Below are positions 1-9,764 of a DNA stretch of 64,000 bases, piece after piece. A program made the translations under genes and the position numbers. The notes beneath the pieces are model-generated. The model saw only the letters and a program-made list of their open reading frames with translations, was not told the DNA's origin and made no database searches. Origin of the DNA: Nitratireductor arenosus (lineage in GTDB: Bacteria; Pseudomonadota; Alphaproteobacteria; Rhizobiales; Rhizobiaceae); contig NZ_WPHG01000007.1 in the NCBI RefSeq assembly GCF_009742725.1, positions 1-64,000 on the forward strand. Direction: 5' to 3'. Each line of letters starts with the position of its first letter. The stretch's first letter is position 1.

Positions 1-129
1 GGGACGCGGAATCGATAAGACCACGTGGTGTAAGATGGATCAGACGTTTTATGATGCCTGCATAGACTCTACGGACTACCGGCCCCGCCATGCGCCGTAG
101 GTTTTCAAACTGAGACACTACCCCCGCGC

Positions 130-157
130 TTGCACGATTGCCAAAAAACTGTATAAG
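130..157 (+). promoter_or_regulatory. Putative sigma-70 promoter of the rpsF operon
   Basis: TTGCAC at 130-135 and TATAAG at 152-157 are separated by 16 nt, a reasonable housekeeping promoter. The predicted start near 164 gives an untranslated leader of about 220 nt before rpsF, long enough for regulatory structure. The assignment rests on sequence match only. Confidence 0.5.
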
Positions 158-302
158 CGCGCTCACTCTGCCGGTCCAGTTGGGGGCTGAACGGAGGGCC
201 GTGCGCGTATTTCATCGAAAATCCGCTCATCGTGTGAAGGCAAGAGGCCTTCCGCCTCCCGTGTCTCCGCTCTCGACCGTCTCGACCATGCGCCTTTCTT
301 CT

Positions 303-352
303 CCCGCCACGGCGGGCAAAGACAAGTCGCGGAGGCTTAGCCGCTGGTTGCC
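303..352 (+). other. Two adjacent hairpins in the rpsF leader
   Basis: CCCGCC/GGCGGG (303-308 with 311-316) forms one short hairpin. A second structure pairs GGCAA (315-319) with TTGCC (348-352) and, inside it, GCGG (329-332) with CCGC (341-344), leaving an internal loop. The two share bases 315-316, so they could be alternatives. An S6:S18-binding leader is known upstream of rpsF in many bacteria; whether this is a version of it is inference only. Confidence 0.3.
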
Positions 353-385
353 GGGAGAGCGAAACGGAAGAAAGGCAAAGTAACA

Positions 386-808
386 ATGGCTCTTTACGAA
401 CATGTGTTCCTTGCCCGGCAGGATCTGTCGCAGCAGCAGATCGACGCGCTTGTCGAACAGTACAAGGGCGTCGTTGAAGCCAATGGCGGATCGATCGGCC
501 GGGTGGAGAACTGGGGACTGAAGTCCCTGACCTACCGCATCAAGAAAAACCGCAAGGCCTATTTCACGCTCATGGACCTGACCGCGCCCGCCGCCGCCAT
601 CGACGAGATGGAGCGCCAGATGGGCCTGTCGGAGGACGTGCTGCGCTTCATGACTATCCGCGTCGAAGCGCACGAGGAAGGCCCGTCGGCAATGATGCAG
701 AAACGCGATCGTGACGATCGCGGCGACCGGTTCGGCGATCGTGGTGGACGCGGCGACCGTGGCGATCGCGGTGATCGTGGCCCGCGCCGGCCGCGCGAAC
801 AGTCCTAA
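386..808 (+). CDS. rpsF: 30S ribosomal protein S6
   Basis: S6 binds the central domain of 16S rRNA together with S18 in the 30S platform. The 140-aa product has the normal S6 fold over about residues 1-105 (start [13 protein letters not shown], later [15 protein letters not shown]) followed by a low-complexity tail built of Arg-Gly-Asp repeats ([10 protein letters not shown]) of about 30 residues. Extended charged S6 tails are common in alphaproteobacteria. rpsR follows 11 nt downstream with its own ribosome site, so S6 and S18 are co-transcribed. The start is supported by a GAAAGG element upstream. Confidence 0.97.
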   Translation: MALYEHVFLARQDLSQQQIDALVEQYKGVVEANGGSIGRVENWGLKSLTYRIKKNRKAYFTLMDLTAPAAAIDEMERQMGLSEDVLRFMTIRVEAHEEGPSAMMQKRDRDDRGDRFGDRGGRGDRGDRGDRGPRRPREQS

Positions 809-819
809 GGAGCACGACA

Positions 820-1068
820 ATGGTCGACATCAACCAGATCCCGACCCGGCGCCCCTTTCATCGCCGGCGCAAGACCTGCCCGTTCTCCGGCTCCAACGCG
901 CCGAAGATCGACTACAAGGATGTGAAGCTCCTGCAGCGCTACATTTCCGAACGCGGCAAGATCGTGCCATCGCGCATCACTGCCGTCAGCCAGAAGAAGC
1001 AGCGCGAACTCGCCAAGGCGATCAAGCGCGCGCGTTTCCTCGGCCTTCTGCCCTACGTGGTCCGCTAA
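820..1068 (+). CDS. rpsR: 30S ribosomal protein S18
   Basis: The 82-aa basic protein is the S18 partner of S6 in the 30S platform. It has the family core around residues 10-75, including [15 protein letters not shown], the [20 protein letters not shown] stretch and the final [22 protein letters not shown] lies just before the ATG, overlapping the rpsF stop region. Length is normal. In many rhizobial genomes, as I recall, a DUF2232 membrane-protein gene follows rpsR; here a 200-nt gap with a strong hairpin follows and rplI comes next. Confidence 0.97.
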   Translation: MVDINQIPTRRPFHRRRKTCPFSGSNAPKIDYKDVKLLQRYISERGKIVPSRITAVSQKKQRELAKAIKRARFLGLLPYVVR

Positions 1069-1076
1069 GGATTTTC

Positions 1077-1098
1077 GGCGCCGCCGCTAGGCGGCGCC
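1077..1098 (+). other. Perfect GC hairpin between rpsR and rplI
   Basis: GGCGCCGCC (1077-1085), loop GCTA, GGCGGCGCC (1090-1098) makes a 9-bp perfect stem eight bases after the rpsR stop. No U-tract follows, so it is not a classical terminator; it may stabilise or process the rpsF-rpsR message or attenuate rplI. The rest of the 1069-1268 gap shows no gene. Confidence 0.5.
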
Positions 1099-1268
1099 TG
1101 TCCCCCGCGACGGGCGCGGTACGGACTGATCGAACGAAAATCCCGGGCTGGGGCCCACGCCCCTAACTGCCGGATGGCAGGACAGCGACAGGACGGCGAT
1201 CACGCCGTCATTCGGCTTCCCGCAATCCGGTCCGCGCCGCCAAGGCGCCCGAAACAAGGATTGGTATC

Positions 1269-1862
1269 ATGGAAGTCATTCTTCTCGAACGCATCGCACG
1301 GCTCGGCCAGATGGGCGACACGGTCAAGGTGCGCGACGGCTACGCCCGCAATTTCCTTTTGCCGAAAGGCAAGGCACTGCGCGCCAACGAAGCCAACAAG
1401 AAAAAGTTCGAAGGCCAGCGCGTCCAGCTCGAGGCACGCGACCTGGAACGCAAATCCGAAGCCGAAAAGATCGCCGAGAGCCTCGACGGCATGTCCTTCA
1501 TCATCGTGCGCGCCGCCGGCGAAACCGGCCAGCTCTACGGTTCGGTGTCCCCGCGCGACATCGCCGACCTGCTGGTTAACGAGGGTTTTACGGTCAACCG
1601 CAACCAGATCGAGCTCAACCAGCCGATCAAGGCGATCGGGCTGACGAACGTCATCATCGCGCTTCATCCGGAGGTCGAGGTGACCGTCACCATGAACATC
1701 GCCCGCTCCACCGACGAGGCGGAACGTCAGGCGGCCGGCGAAAAGTTGGATTCAGCAGAGGCGATCTACGGCGACGACATCAACGAGAATGCCCGCCCGG
1801 ACAGCTTTTTTGACCCGAACGAGGATGGCGAAGACCTCGAAGAGGGTGATCCAACCGTCTGA
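1269..1862 (+). CDS. rplI: 50S ribosomal protein L9
   Basis: L9 binds 23S rRNA near the L1 stalk and helps maintain the reading frame. The 197-aa protein has the N-terminal L9 signature ([19 protein letters not shown], then [16 protein letters not shown]), a long connecting helix and the C-terminal domain ([10 protein letters not shown]... [10 protein letters not shown]). About 45 extra acidic residues at the C-terminus (ending [12 protein letters not shown]) exceed the ~150-residue bacterial norm, as in other rhizobia. The ATG follows AAGGATTGGTATC. A strong terminator follows the stop. Confidence 0.97.
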   Translation: MEVILLERIARLGQMGDTVKVRDGYARNFLLPKGKALRANEANKKKFEGQRVQLEARDLERKSEAEKIAESLDGMSFIIVRAAGETGQLYGSVSPRDIADLLVNEGFTVNRNQIELNQPIKAIGLTNVIIALHPEVEVTVTMNIARSTDEAERQAAGEKLDSAEAIYGDDINENARPDSFFDPNEDGEDLEEGDPTV

Positions 1863-1887
1863 CACAGAAAAAAAATGGTTCAGGATC

Positions 1888-1919
1888 AATGCCCGGAATG
1901 CGAATTCCGGGCATTTTTT
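1888..1919 (+). terminator. Rho-independent terminator after rplI
   Basis: AATGCCCGGAAT (1888-1899), loop GCGA, ATTCCGGGCATT (1904-1915), then a T run to 1919. The 12-bp stem is perfect. An A-rich run at 1868-1875 precedes it. It ends the rpsF-rpsR-rplI transcription unit and separates it from cfa. Confidence 0.92.
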
Positions 1920-1999
1920 CTTGATCGGCGGGCATCTGTTCCCACATTCTTCGGTACAGGTGAACCAAATTGTAAATTGTTGCGGGAGGCGCTGCTCCC

Positions 2000-3277
2000 A
2001 TGAACATGTTTTTGCGCAGCCTCATCGAACGCCTGATCCGGACAGGCAATCTGACCGTGATCGACCATAAAGGGCGATCGGCCTCATTCGGCGACCAGAG
2101 CGGAAAGCGCGTGACGGTCGCCATCCATTCGGCCCACGCCGAGCGCGCCATCACCTTCGACCCGGTTCTCGCACTGCCCGAATCCTACATGAACGGCGAG
2201 ATCGACGTCCTGGAAGGCGATCTGCTCGACCTTCTGGAAGTCATCTACAAAAACGCCCCCACGCTCGATGTCGGCGCCTTCTGGACCCGGATGGCCGATG
2301 GCTTCCGGCACGGGCTGCGGCGGCTGCAGCAGTTCAACACGACCGAACGTGCCAGGCGCAATGTACGCCGGCACTACGATCTGTCACGCGAACTCTATCG
2401 GCTTTTTCTCGATACCGACCTGCAATATTCCTGCGCCTATTTCGCACGGCCGGACATGACGCTCGAGAAGGCCCAGCTAGCCAAGAAACGCCACCTCGCA
2501 GCCAAGCTGGCGCTCAGGCCCGGCCAGACCGTGCTGGACATCGGATGCGGTTTCGGGGGGCTCGGCCTTTACCTCGCCCGCAATCTCGACGTCGACGTTC
2601 TGGGCATCACCCTGTCGGAAGAGCAATTGGCGATCGCCACCGAGCGGGCACAGCAGGAGGGGCTGGAGGACCGTGCCCATTTCGAGCTCAGAGACTACCG
2701 CAAACTCGGCGAACGCTTCGACCGCATCGTTTCGGTCGGCATGTTCGAGCATGTCGGCGTCAACCATTATCGCGCCTTTTTCGACAAATGCGCAACGATC
2801 CTGAAGCCGGACGGCGTGATGATGCTGCATTCGATCGGCCGCTCGGGGCCGCCATCGGCGACGACACCCTTCATCCGCAAGCATATTTTTCCCGGCGGCT
2901 ACATTCCCGCGCTTTCGGAAGTGCTGCCGGCGATCGAACGCTCGGGCCTTGAAGTGACCGATGTCGAGATCCTGCGCCTTCACTATGCCGATACGCTGAA
3001 ACACTGGCGCCAGCGCTTCCTCGCCAACCGCGACCGCATTCGCGAAATCTACGACGAACGTTTCTGCCGCATGTGGGAATTCTATCTCGCCGGCTCGGAG
3101 GCCGGTTTTCGCTGGCAGGACCTGATGGTGTTCCAGATCCAGCTCACGCGCCGCAACGACACGTTGCCGATCACTCGCGACTATATCGGCGTCGCGGAAG
3201 ACAGGCTGGCCGATGCCGACGAGCACAGACCGCATTCGCCACCCGCCACGCCGACGCGGAAACGCACGACGTCATAG
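2000..3277 (+). CDS. cfa: Cyclopropane-fatty-acyl-phospholipid synthase family protein
   Basis: It transfers a methylene group from S-adenosylmethionine to the double bond of unsaturated acyl chains in membrane phospholipids, which stabilises membranes in stationary phase or acid. The 425-aa protein has the CFAS N-terminal domain (about 1-120), the HYDLSRELYRLFLD segment at 125-138, a class I SAM motif VLDIGCGFGG at 178-187, and the family motif GMFEHVGVNHY. GGGAGG lies about 10 nt before the ATG. It sits alone between the rplI terminator and dnaB. More than one cfa-like paralogue is usual in rhizobia, so the exact lipid product is inferred. Confidence 0.92.
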   Translation: MNMFLRSLIERLIRTGNLTVIDHKGRSASFGDQSGKRVTVAIHSAHAERAITFDPVLALPESYMNGEIDVLEGDLLDLLEVIYKNAPTLDVGAFWTRMADGFRHGLRRLQQFNTTERARRNVRRHYDLSRELYRLFLDTDLQYSCAYFARPDMTLEKAQLAKKRHLAAKLALRPGQTVLDIGCGFGGLGLYLARNLDVDVLGITLSEEQLAIATERAQQEGLEDRAHFELRDYRKLGERFDRIVSVGMFEHVGVNHYRAFFDKCATILKPDGVMMLHSIGRSGPPSATTPFIRKHIFPGGYIPALSEVLPAIERSGLEVTDVEILRLHYADTLKHWRQRFLANRDRIREIYDERFCRMWEFYLAGSEAGFRWQDLMVFQIQLTRRNDTLPITRDYIGVAEDRLADADEHRPHSPPATPTRKRTTS

Positions 3278-3390
3278 GACTGGCTCCGCCCACGACGTAA
3301 CTGGTGCGTCCGGAAGGAGAGCCTGGGCTTGCCGCGGTGATAGAATGTGATTCGGGTCAACTGGATTCGTCGTCTCCGAACACGCAAGTT

Positions 3391-3421
3391 TGTGGACGAC
3401 TGTGGATGACGGGGTGGATGA
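3391..3421 (+). repeat. Triple GTGGAYGA repeat upstream of dnaB
   Basis: GTGGACGA (3392-3399), GTGGATGA (3402-3409) and GTGGATGA (3414-3421) repeat at 10- and 12-nt intervals, close to one helical turn. With the preceding base the copies read TGTGGACGA, TGTGGATGA and GGTGGATGA, one or two changes from the DnaA-box complement TGTGGATAA. They lie about 100-130 nt before the dnaB ATG within the 245-nt cfa-dnaB gap. A role as DnaA or other regulator sites is inference. Confidence 0.45.
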
Positions 3422-3522
3422 TGGGTATCGAGACATGAATCTCGGTGCCTGACAGATGAATCTTTCCCCGGCGCCGCCGCCTTCTGCTAACGCGAGGCTC
3501 GAGGGATTTTGACGGGGACACG

Positions 3523-5013
<1,491 letters not shown>

Positions 5014-5032
5014 CGGCATTTCGGAACACAAA

Positions 5033-6217
5033 GTGTCAGGCACAATCAGCATTCAGGAAACCGGCGTCGAGGCCCGGCTTGCCGGCGCGTTCGCCACGAT
5101 CGACCTGCGCGCGCTGCAACAGAACTACCGCGCCCTGGCAGCCCGCGCAGCACCGGCGCGCACGGCATGCGTGGTCAAGGCCGACGCCTACGGGTTGGGG
5201 ATCGCCAAGGCGGTCCCGGCTCTCGCCGCAGCGGGCTGCGACACGTTTTTCGTCGCCTGGCCGGAGGAAGGCCGCGCGGTGCGCGAGGCGGCGCCGGACG
5301 CGCGGATATTCGTGCTCGGCGGGCTGTTCGGCCGCGAGGCGGCGGAGGCCTACGCCGAAGCGAAGCTGATCCCGGTGCTCAATTCGCGCGGCGAAGCGGC
5401 GATCTGGGAAGGGTTTTGCAGCACCGACGGTGTAGCCCGTCCCTGCGCGATCCATGTCGACACCGGCATGAACCGGCTCGGCCTGACGCTGGATCAGGCC
5501 AGGACGCTGGCAGAGGAAAATGCGCTTACCGGCGCGCTTGATCCCGTTTTGGTGATGAGCCATCTCGCCTGTGGCGATCAGCCCGACCACCCGCTCAACC
5601 AGCGCCAGCTCACCGCGTTCACACAGGTGCGTCGCCTCTTCGGCGGCATCGAAGCGAGCCTGGCCAATTCGGCCGGGATTCAGCTTGGCGCCGACTACCA
5701 TTTCGACCTCGTCAGGCCCGGCGTCGCCCTTTTCGGAGGCCTGTCGGGACCGGGCCTGGAACCGGTGGTGACCGTGCAGGCGCGGATCGTGCAGATCCGC
5801 CATGTGCGTGCCGGAGAAGCGGTCAGCTACGGCGCGGCGGCGGTGATGCAGCGCGACAGCCGTGTTGCGATCTGCGCGGCCGGCTATGCCGACGGGCTGC
5901 ACCGCGCGCTGTCGGGCAGTGGCGTGCCGCTGCGCGAGATCACCGGCGGCGGGCACGGTTTCGCGGCCGGACGGCGCGTGCCGGTGCTCGGTCGCGTGAC
6001 CATGGACATGACCATGTTCGACATCACCGATGTGGAGGGCGGCGCGCTCACCGTCGGCGACCGGATCGAATTTTTCGGCCCCAATATCGGTATCGAGGAA
6101 GCCGCGACGGCGGCCGGAACGATCTCTTACGAATTGTTGACCGGGCTCGGACGGCGCCACCACCGTACCTATATCGGGCCTTCGGGGGAAAGCGGCACAA
6201 GCGGAGACCAGCGCTGA
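5033..6217 (+). CDS. alr: Alanine racemase
   Basis: This PLP enzyme interconverts L- and D-alanine for peptidoglycan precursors. The 394-aa protein carries the PLP-lysine motif VVKADAYGLG (K49) and AGYADGLHR with the second catalytic tyrosine, plus GRVTMDMTM in the C-terminal beta domain. It starts with GTG, the only in-frame start that keeps the N-terminal strand ATIDLRALQQNY. Its TGA overlaps the radA ATG by one base (TGATG), so the two are translationally coupled. Confidence 0.95.
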   Translation: MSGTISIQETGVEARLAGAFATIDLRALQQNYRALAARAAPARTACVVKADAYGLGIAKAVPALAAAGCDTFFVAWPEEGRAVREAAPDARIFVLGGLFGREAAEAYAEAKLIPVLNSRGEAAIWEGFCSTDGVARPCAIHVDTGMNRLGLTLDQARTLAEENALTGALDPVLVMSHLACGDQPDHPLNQRQLTAFTQVRRLFGGIEASLANSAGIQLGADYHFDLVRPGVALFGGLSGPGLEPVVTVQARIVQIRHVRAGEAVSYGAAAVMQRDSRVAICAAGYADGLHRALSGSGVPLREITGGGHGFAAGRRVPVLGRVTMDMTMFDITDVEGGALTVGDRIEFFGPNIGIEEAATAAGTISYELLTGLGRRHHRTYIGPSGESGTSGDQR

Positions 6218-7614
6218 TGGCACGCGCACGCGTCCAGTTCATCTGCCAGAATTGCGGCAGCGTGCATTCACGCTGGGCCGGCAAATGCGACGCCTGCGGC
6301 GAGTGGAACACGCTGGTCGAGGAAGGAACCTCAGGCGGGATCGGCTCCGGGCCGGCCTCGGCGAGAAAGGCGCGGCCCGGCCGCCCGGTGGCCTTGACCA
6401 CGCTTTCCGGCGAGATCGAGGACGCGCCGCGGATCGCCTCTGGCATCGACGAGCTCGACCGGGCCACCGGCGGCGGTTTCGTGCGCGGCTCGGCGCTTTT
6501 GATCGGCGGCGATCCCGGCATCGGCAAGTCGACCCTGCTCACCCAGGCCGCCGGCGCGCTGGCGCGTCAGGGCCACCGCGTCGTCTATGTGTCGGGCGAG
6601 GAGGCCGTGGCCCAGATCAGGCTGCGCGCCCAACGCCTGAAGGCCGCCGATACACCGGTCGAACTGGCCGCGGAGACGAATGTCGAAGATATCTTGGCCA
6701 CCGTAGCCGACGGCAGGCGGCCGGACCTTTTGATTATCGATTCGATTCAGACGCTGTGGACCGACATGGCCGATTCCGCGCCGGGCACCGTCACCCAGGT
6801 GCGTGCCTCCGCCCAGGCGCTGATTCGCTACGCGAAGTCGACGGGCGCGGCCGTCGTGCTCGTCGGCCACGTGACCAAGGACGGTCAGATCGCTGGACCG
6901 CGCGTGGTCGAGCATATGGTCGACGGCGTGCTGTATTTCGAAGGCGAAGGCGGTCATCATTATCGCATCCTGAGAACGGTGAAGAACCGTTTCGGTCCGA
7001 CCGACGAGATCGGCGTGTTCGAAATGTCTGACCGGGGCCTGCGCGAGGTTTCCAACCCGTCCGAACTGTTTTTGGGCGAGCGCAGCGCGCGCGCGCCGGG
7101 CGCGGCGGTGTTTGCCGGCATGGAAGGAACGCGGCCCGTCCTGGTGGAAATCCAGGCGCTGGTTGCGCCCTCGCCGCTCGGCACGCCGCGCCGCGCCGTC
7201 GTCGGCTGGGACTCGCCCCGCCTTTCCATGGTGCTGGCCGTGCTTGAGGCCCATTGCGGCGTGCGTTTCTCAACCAATGACGTCTATCTCAACGTCGCCG
7301 GCGGGTATCGCATTTCCGAGCCGGCCGCCGATCTCGCGGTTGCCGCGGCGCTTGTTTCCTCGCTGGTCGGGCTTGCCCTTCCCGCGGATTGTGTCTATTT
7401 CGGCGAAATCAGCCTTTCGGGCGCCGTCAGACCTGTCGCACACGCGCAGCAGCGGCTGAAGGAGGCCGAGAAGCTGGGATTTGCCCAAGCGGTCATGCCC
7501 GCCGGCAGCGGAGATGTCGCCGGGGGCATCGCAGCGCGATCCTTCCAGCCCGGCGCGCTTGCCGATCTGGTGGCCCGGATCGCGGGCTCGAAACGAGGAC
7601 GCGGCGAGGATTGA
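6217..7614 (+). CDS. radA: DNA repair protein RadA
   Basis: RadA is a DnaB-like branch-migration motor in homologous recombination. The 465-aa protein has a four-cysteine zinc finger (C10, C13, C24, C27), Walker A GGDPGIGKST at 97-106, the diagnostic KNRFG motif (VKNRFGPTDEIGVFEM) and a C-terminal Lon-protease-like domain (from about VEIQALVAPSPLGTPRR). It overlaps alr by one base and is followed by cvpA after 48 nt; alr-radA-cvpA-purF is a conserved rhizobial order. Confidence 0.96.
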   Translation: MARARVQFICQNCGSVHSRWAGKCDACGEWNTLVEEGTSGGIGSGPASARKARPGRPVALTTLSGEIEDAPRIASGIDELDRATGGGFVRGSALLIGGDPGIGKSTLLTQAAGALARQGHRVVYVSGEEAVAQIRLRAQRLKAADTPVELAAETNVEDILATVADGRRPDLLIIDSIQTLWTDMADSAPGTVTQVRASAQALIRYAKSTGAAVVLVGHVTKDGQIAGPRVVEHMVDGVLYFEGEGGHHYRILRTVKNRFGPTDEIGVFEMSDRGLREVSNPSELFLGERSARAPGAAVFAGMEGTRPVLVEIQALVAPSPLGTPRRAVVGWDSPRLSMVLAVLEAHCGVRFSTNDVYLNVAGGYRISEPAADLAVAAALVSSLVGLALPADCVYFGEISLSGAVRPVAHAQQRLKEAEKLGFAQAVMPAGSGDVAGGIAARSFQPGALADLVARIAGSKRGRGED

Positions 7615-7662
7615 TGCCTTGCTTCAAACGAATGCCCGCGGGTCACAGGGAGTGGAGCTCTG

Positions 7663-8184
7663 ATGCCGATCACGCTGCTTGACGGAGTCCTTATCGGCTT
7701 CACACTCGTGTCCGCCGTGCTGGCGATGGTACGCGGCTTCTCGCGCGAAATCCTGTCGATCGCGTCCTGGGCGGCGGCGGCCGCGGCAGCCTATTTCTTC
7801 TACCCGTTGGTGCTGCCTTACGTAGTGCCCTATATCGACAATGCGCAGATCGCGCTGGCGGCAGCGGCGGCGATCGTGTTTTTCATCGCACTGATCATCG
7901 TGTCGGTGATCACGATGAAAATTGCCGACTTCATCATCGACAGCCGCGTCGGCGCGCTCGACCGCACACTCGGCTTCGTCTACGGCGCGGCGCGCGGCGT
8001 TCTGGTGATCGCGGTGGCACTGTTGTTCTTCAACTGGCTGGTCGGGGAGAACCGTCCGGACTGGGTGGCGCAGGCCAAGTCGCTGCCGCTGCTTGAGGGA
8101 ATAGGCGAAAGGCTGCAGGCGCTGCTTCCGGACGACCCAGAAAACTCGATCCTGAAGAAGATCACCAGCAGCGACGACGGCTGA
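7663..8184 (+). CDS. cvpA: CvpA family inner-membrane protein
   Basis: The 173-aa protein belongs to the CvpA (colicin V production) family, whose role is not settled; members are linked to envelope stress and sit next to purF in many proteobacteria, as here. About four hydrophobic segments are visible: residues 1-25, 28-55, 60-85 and 100-130. The RGFSREILSIASW motif near residues 24-36 is typical. Ribosome site GGAGTGGAG lies before the ATG. Only 73 nt separate it from purF. Confidence 0.9.
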   Translation: MPITLLDGVLIGFTLVSAVLAMVRGFSREILSIASWAAAAAAAYFFYPLVLPYVVPYIDNAQIALAAAAAIVFFIALIIVSVITMKIADFIIDSRVGALDRTLGFVYGAARGVLVIAVALLFFNWLVGENRPDWVAQAKSLPLLEGIGERLQALLPDDPENSILKKITSSDDG

Positions 8185-8257
8185 ACATCCCGGCCACAGC
8201 CGAGCCGGCGGCAACGCGGACGCCACCGCGTATCGCTCAACTGAAAGGCAGCCTGTC

Positions 8258-9748
8258 ATGACGGACATGCTTGCAAAACCCGTTGGCGACGATGCCCGGG
8301 CCGCGGAAGCGGACGATCATTTCCACGACGAATGCGGCGTGTTCGGCATATTCGGGCGCCAGGACGCCGCGGCGATCGTCACGCTTGGTCTGCACGCGCT
8401 TCAGCACCGCGGCCAGGAGGCGGCCGGCATCGTCTCCTTCGACGGCAGCCAGTTCCATGTCGAGCGCCATGTCGGGCTGATCGGCGACACCTTCACCAAG
8501 CAGGCCGTGATCGACAGCCTGAAAGGCAACCGCGCCATTGGCCATACCCGGTACGCCACCACCGGCGGCTCCGGCATCCGCAATATCCAGCCGCTGTTTG
8601 CCGAACTGGCCGATGGCGGCTTTGCCGTCGCGCATAACGGCAACATCACCAACGCGATGACCGTGCAGCGCAATCTGCAGAAGCTGGGCGCGATCTTCTC
8701 GTCGACCTCGGACACCGAGACACTCCTACATCTGGTGGCGACCAGCCAGGAAAAGGATTTCAACGCCCGTTTCATCGAGGCCATACGCCAGCTCGAGGGC
8801 GCGTTCTCGCTGGTGGCGCTGTCGTCGAAAAAGATGATCGGCTGCCGCGACCCGCTGGGCATCCGCCCGCTGGTGCTGGGCGATCTCGACGGAGCGTGGA
8901 TTCTCGCCTCGGAGACCTGCGCCCTCGACATTATCGGCGCGCGCTTCGTGCGCGACATCAAGCCGGGCGAGATGGTCGTGATCACCAGCAAGGGGGTCGA
9001 GAGCCACTTCCCCTTCGGCGAGGTGCGGCCGCGCTTCTGCATCTTCGAATATGTCTATTTCGCGAGGCCGGATTCTTCGGTCGAGGGCCGCAACGTCTAT
9101 GACGTGCGCAAGAATATCGGCATGGAACTGGCGCGCGAATGCCCGGTCGAGGCGGATATCGTCGTGCCGGTGCCCGATTCGGGCACACCGGCGGCGATCG
9201 GCTTTGCCCAGGCCGCGGCCCTGCCCTTCGAACTCGGCATCATCCGCAACCACTATGTGGGACGCACCTTCATCCAGCCGGGCGATTCAATCCGCCATAT
9301 GGGCGTGAAGCTGAAACACAACGCCAACCGGCGGATGATCGAGGGCAAGCGCGTAGTGCTGGTCGACGATTCGATCGTGCGCGGCACCACCTCGCAAAAG
9401 ATCGTGCAGATGGTGCGCGACGCCGGTGCGAAGGAAGTACATATGCGCATTGCTTCGCCGCCGACGCGCGCCTCGTGTTTTTACGGCGTCGACACGCCGG
9501 AGACAGCCAAGCTGCTCGCGTCGCGCATGTCGATCGACGAGATGCGCGATTTCATCCGGGTCGATTCGCTTGGCTTTCTGCCGATCGACGGGCTCTACCG
9601 TGCGGTCGGCGAGGCCGCGCGCGACAACGAGGCGCCGCAATTCTGCGACGCCTGCTTCACGCGCGACTATCCGACCCGGCTTCTCGACCACGAGGGTGCC
9701 GATAATGTGCGCCAGCTGTCCATCCTCGCATCGCGCGCGCAATTCTAG
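8258..9748 (+). CDS. purF: Amidophosphoribosyltransferase (Fe-S type)
   Basis: PurF makes 5-phosphoribosylamine from PRPP and glutamine, the committed step of purine synthesis. The 496-aa protein has a class II glutaminase domain whose nucleophile would be C26 (DECGVFGIFG) after removal of a 25-residue propeptide, and the PRPP loop VVLVDDSIVRGTTS. Cysteines in RPRFCIFEYV, RASCFYGVD and FCDAC match the four 4Fe-4S ligands of the Bacillus-type enzyme, so it is probably oxygen-sensitive rather than the E. coli cluster-free type (inferred from family knowledge). AAGG precedes the ATG. Confidence 0.96.
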   Translation: MTDMLAKPVGDDARAAEADDHFHDECGVFGIFGRQDAAAIVTLGLHALQHRGQEAAGIVSFDGSQFHVERHVGLIGDTFTKQAVIDSLKGNRAIGHTRYATTGGSGIRNIQPLFAELADGGFAVAHNGNITNAMTVQRNLQKLGAIFSSTSDTETLLHLVATSQEKDFNARFIEAIRQLEGAFSLVALSSKKMIGCRDPLGIRPLVLGDLDGAWILASETCALDIIGARFVRDIKPGEMVVITSKGVESHFPFGEVRPRFCIFEYVYFARPDSSVEGRNVYDVRKNIGMELARECPVEADIVVPVPDSGTPAAIGFAQAAALPFELGIIRNHYVGRTFIQPGDSIRHMGVKLKHNANRRMIEGKRVVLVDDSIVRGTTSQKIVQMVRDAGAKEVHMRIASPPTRASCFYGVDTPETAKLLASRMSIDEMRDFIRVDSLGFLPIDGLYRAVGEAARDNEAPQFCDACFTRDYPTRLLDHEGADNVRQLSILASRAQF

Positions 9749-9764
9749 CGAAAGCAGTCTCGAC

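Larger units (their letters stand above)
1..385. other. Non-coding region upstream of rpsF
   Basis: This 385-nt stretch holds no convincing gene. The first ~125 nt show nothing I can assign beyond a short CCACGTGG palindrome at about 22-29. The rest looks like a promoter followed by a long, GC-rich, hairpin-containing leader of about 220 nt for the ribosomal protein operon. Open frames on both strands here are arginine-rich shadows without ribosome binding sites. Confidence 0.6.

Noticed and set aside
386-808. RGD-type repeats in S6 as an adhesion motif
   Set aside because: They are part of the charged low-complexity tail common to alphaproteobacterial S6, an intracellular protein.
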